Assembly (NCBI GenBank): GCA_030039775.1
Contig: JASHUX010000036.1
Coordinates: forward strand, 1 to 5,640
Direction: 5' to 3'
Source: Alphaproteobacteria bacterium
GTDB taxonomy: Bacteria > Pseudomonadota > Alphaproteobacteria > ATCC43930 > CGMCC-115725
Length of the DNA: 5,640 nt
This document shows, piece after piece, positions 5,298 through 5,640 of the stretch. Made by a program: the position numbers and the translations under genes. Positions within the stretch are counted from its first letter, which is position 1, and every line of letters starts with the position of its first letter. Below the pieces are notes generated by a model. That model did no database searches and was not told the origin of the DNA. It worked only from the letters and a program-made list of their open reading frames with translations.

Positions 5298-5640
5298 CTA
5301 TTGCAGTCCGTACAGATTCTTGGCGTTGTCGCAGAACAACAATTTGTGTTGTTCCGGCGTCAGGCGCAGTCGCGCGAACGCAAATTTGGGATCGTCGAAA
5401 TCCCAATGCGGATAGTCCGTCGAGAATAGGATCTTGTCCCAGCCCACCCAATCCATCGCGTCGAGCATGTGGCGCGGGTCTTCCGGCTCTTCGATCGGCT
5501 GGCTGGTGTACCAGAAATGCTCGCGCACATATTCCGATGGCAGGCGTTTCAGATGCGGCACCTCAGAGCGCAGCGTCTTCCAATGCTTGTCGAGGCGCCA
5601 GCACAGTGATGGCACCCACACGAACCCACCCTCGACCAGG
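5298..5640 (-). CDS. Amidohydrolase family protein (amidohydrolase_2 type), C-terminal part, cut by right edge
   Basis: The last 113 residues of a metal-dependent hydrolase or decarboxylase of the TIM-barrel amidohydrolase_2 family (the group containing ACMSD-type decarboxylases). It starts inside the protein at LVEGGFVWVPSLCWRLDKHW, which matches the family's late barrel strand (usually LESGFTWLPSLLWRFDKNW). FSTDYPHWDFDDP follows; its Asp (codon 5417-5415) corresponds to the metal-binding or catalytic aspartate of the last barrel strands. The protein ends NAKNLYGLQ, as family members often end NAxxLYxL. The N-terminal HxH metal site lies outside the window. Such proteins hydrolyse amide or ester bonds or decarboxylate cyclic acids. 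With the Rieske and SDR genes 2 nt and 0 nt behind it, a catabolic role is plausible; the substrate is not readable. The promoter is beyond the right edge. Confidence 0.88.
   Translation of the reverse strand, partial: LVEGGFVWVPSLCWRLDKHWKTLRSEVPHLKRLPSEYVREHFWYTSQPIEEPEDPRHMLDAMDWVGWDKILFSTDYPHWDFDDPKFAFARLRLTPEQHKLLFCDNAKNLYGLQ

Noticed and set aside
5296..5451. N-terminal extension of the Rieske protein to 190 residues starting at 5451
   Set aside because: The extra residues lie within the amidohydrolase coding region in another phase and show no conserved sequence; the family-like N-terminus begins at GTG 5295.
1..5640. tRNA, rRNA, CRISPR array, insertion sequence or toxin-antitoxin module
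   Set aside because: No cloverleaf, spaced direct repeats, terminal inverted repeats, transposase motifs or paired small genes were seen; almost all bases are in the seven genes described.

Overview
This is a gene-dense, GC-rich window with strong G/C bias at third codon positions. Protein style (CysK, the SH3-like secreted protein, the amidohydrolase/Rieske/SDR set) suggests an alphaproteobacterium, most plausibly Hyphomicrobiales (Bradyrhizobium/Xanthobacteraceae-like). That assignment is an inference from family resemblance, not a database match. I see no rRNA, tRNA, CRISPR array, insertion sequence or phage gene.

Layout. (1) 1-438, minus strand: N-terminal 146 residues of cysteine synthase A, cut by the left edge. 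(2) 439-506: short divergent intergenic region with two candidate -10 elements that face each other and overlap. (3) 507-1139, plus: a secreted protein with two SH3-like repeats and four cysteines. (4) 1217-2797, plus: a PYROXD2/CrtI-type FAD oxidoreductase with a strong Shine-Dalgarno. (5) 2807-4069, plus: an FAD amine-oxidase-family protein right behind it. It has no ATG, GTG or TTG in the place where the FAD-binding domain must begin; the best start is an ATC, 6 nt after a TAGGAG. (6) A minus-strand operon enters from the right edge: amidohydrolase C-terminus (5298-5640), small Rieske [2Fe-2S] protein (4879-5295) and an SDR-fold protein (4066-4878), with 2 nt and 0 nt between genes. The SDR stop and the amine oxidase stop share the palindrome CTAG, so the two operons meet tail to tail with a 4-bp overlap.

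How the genes may work together. The right-hand five genes form two convergent, tightly packed redox/hydrolysis units: two flavoproteins on one strand and amidohydrolase, Rieske protein and SDR on the other. Amidohydrolase, Rieske and SDR genes often cluster in catabolic loci for aromatic or cyclic compounds, so a catabolic role is reasonable, but the substrate cannot be read from the sequence. cysK and the SH3-like gene look like unrelated neighbours.

Points most worth a second look: the probable non-canonical AUC start of the amine oxidase, which ordinary gene callers would truncate to an apo-protein lacking the dinucleotide-binding motif; an SDR in which all four classical catalytic positions are substituted while the fold motifs are intact; and the unusual 32-residue spacing between the Rieske ligand pairs. 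I did not find a clearly new defence or mobile system.
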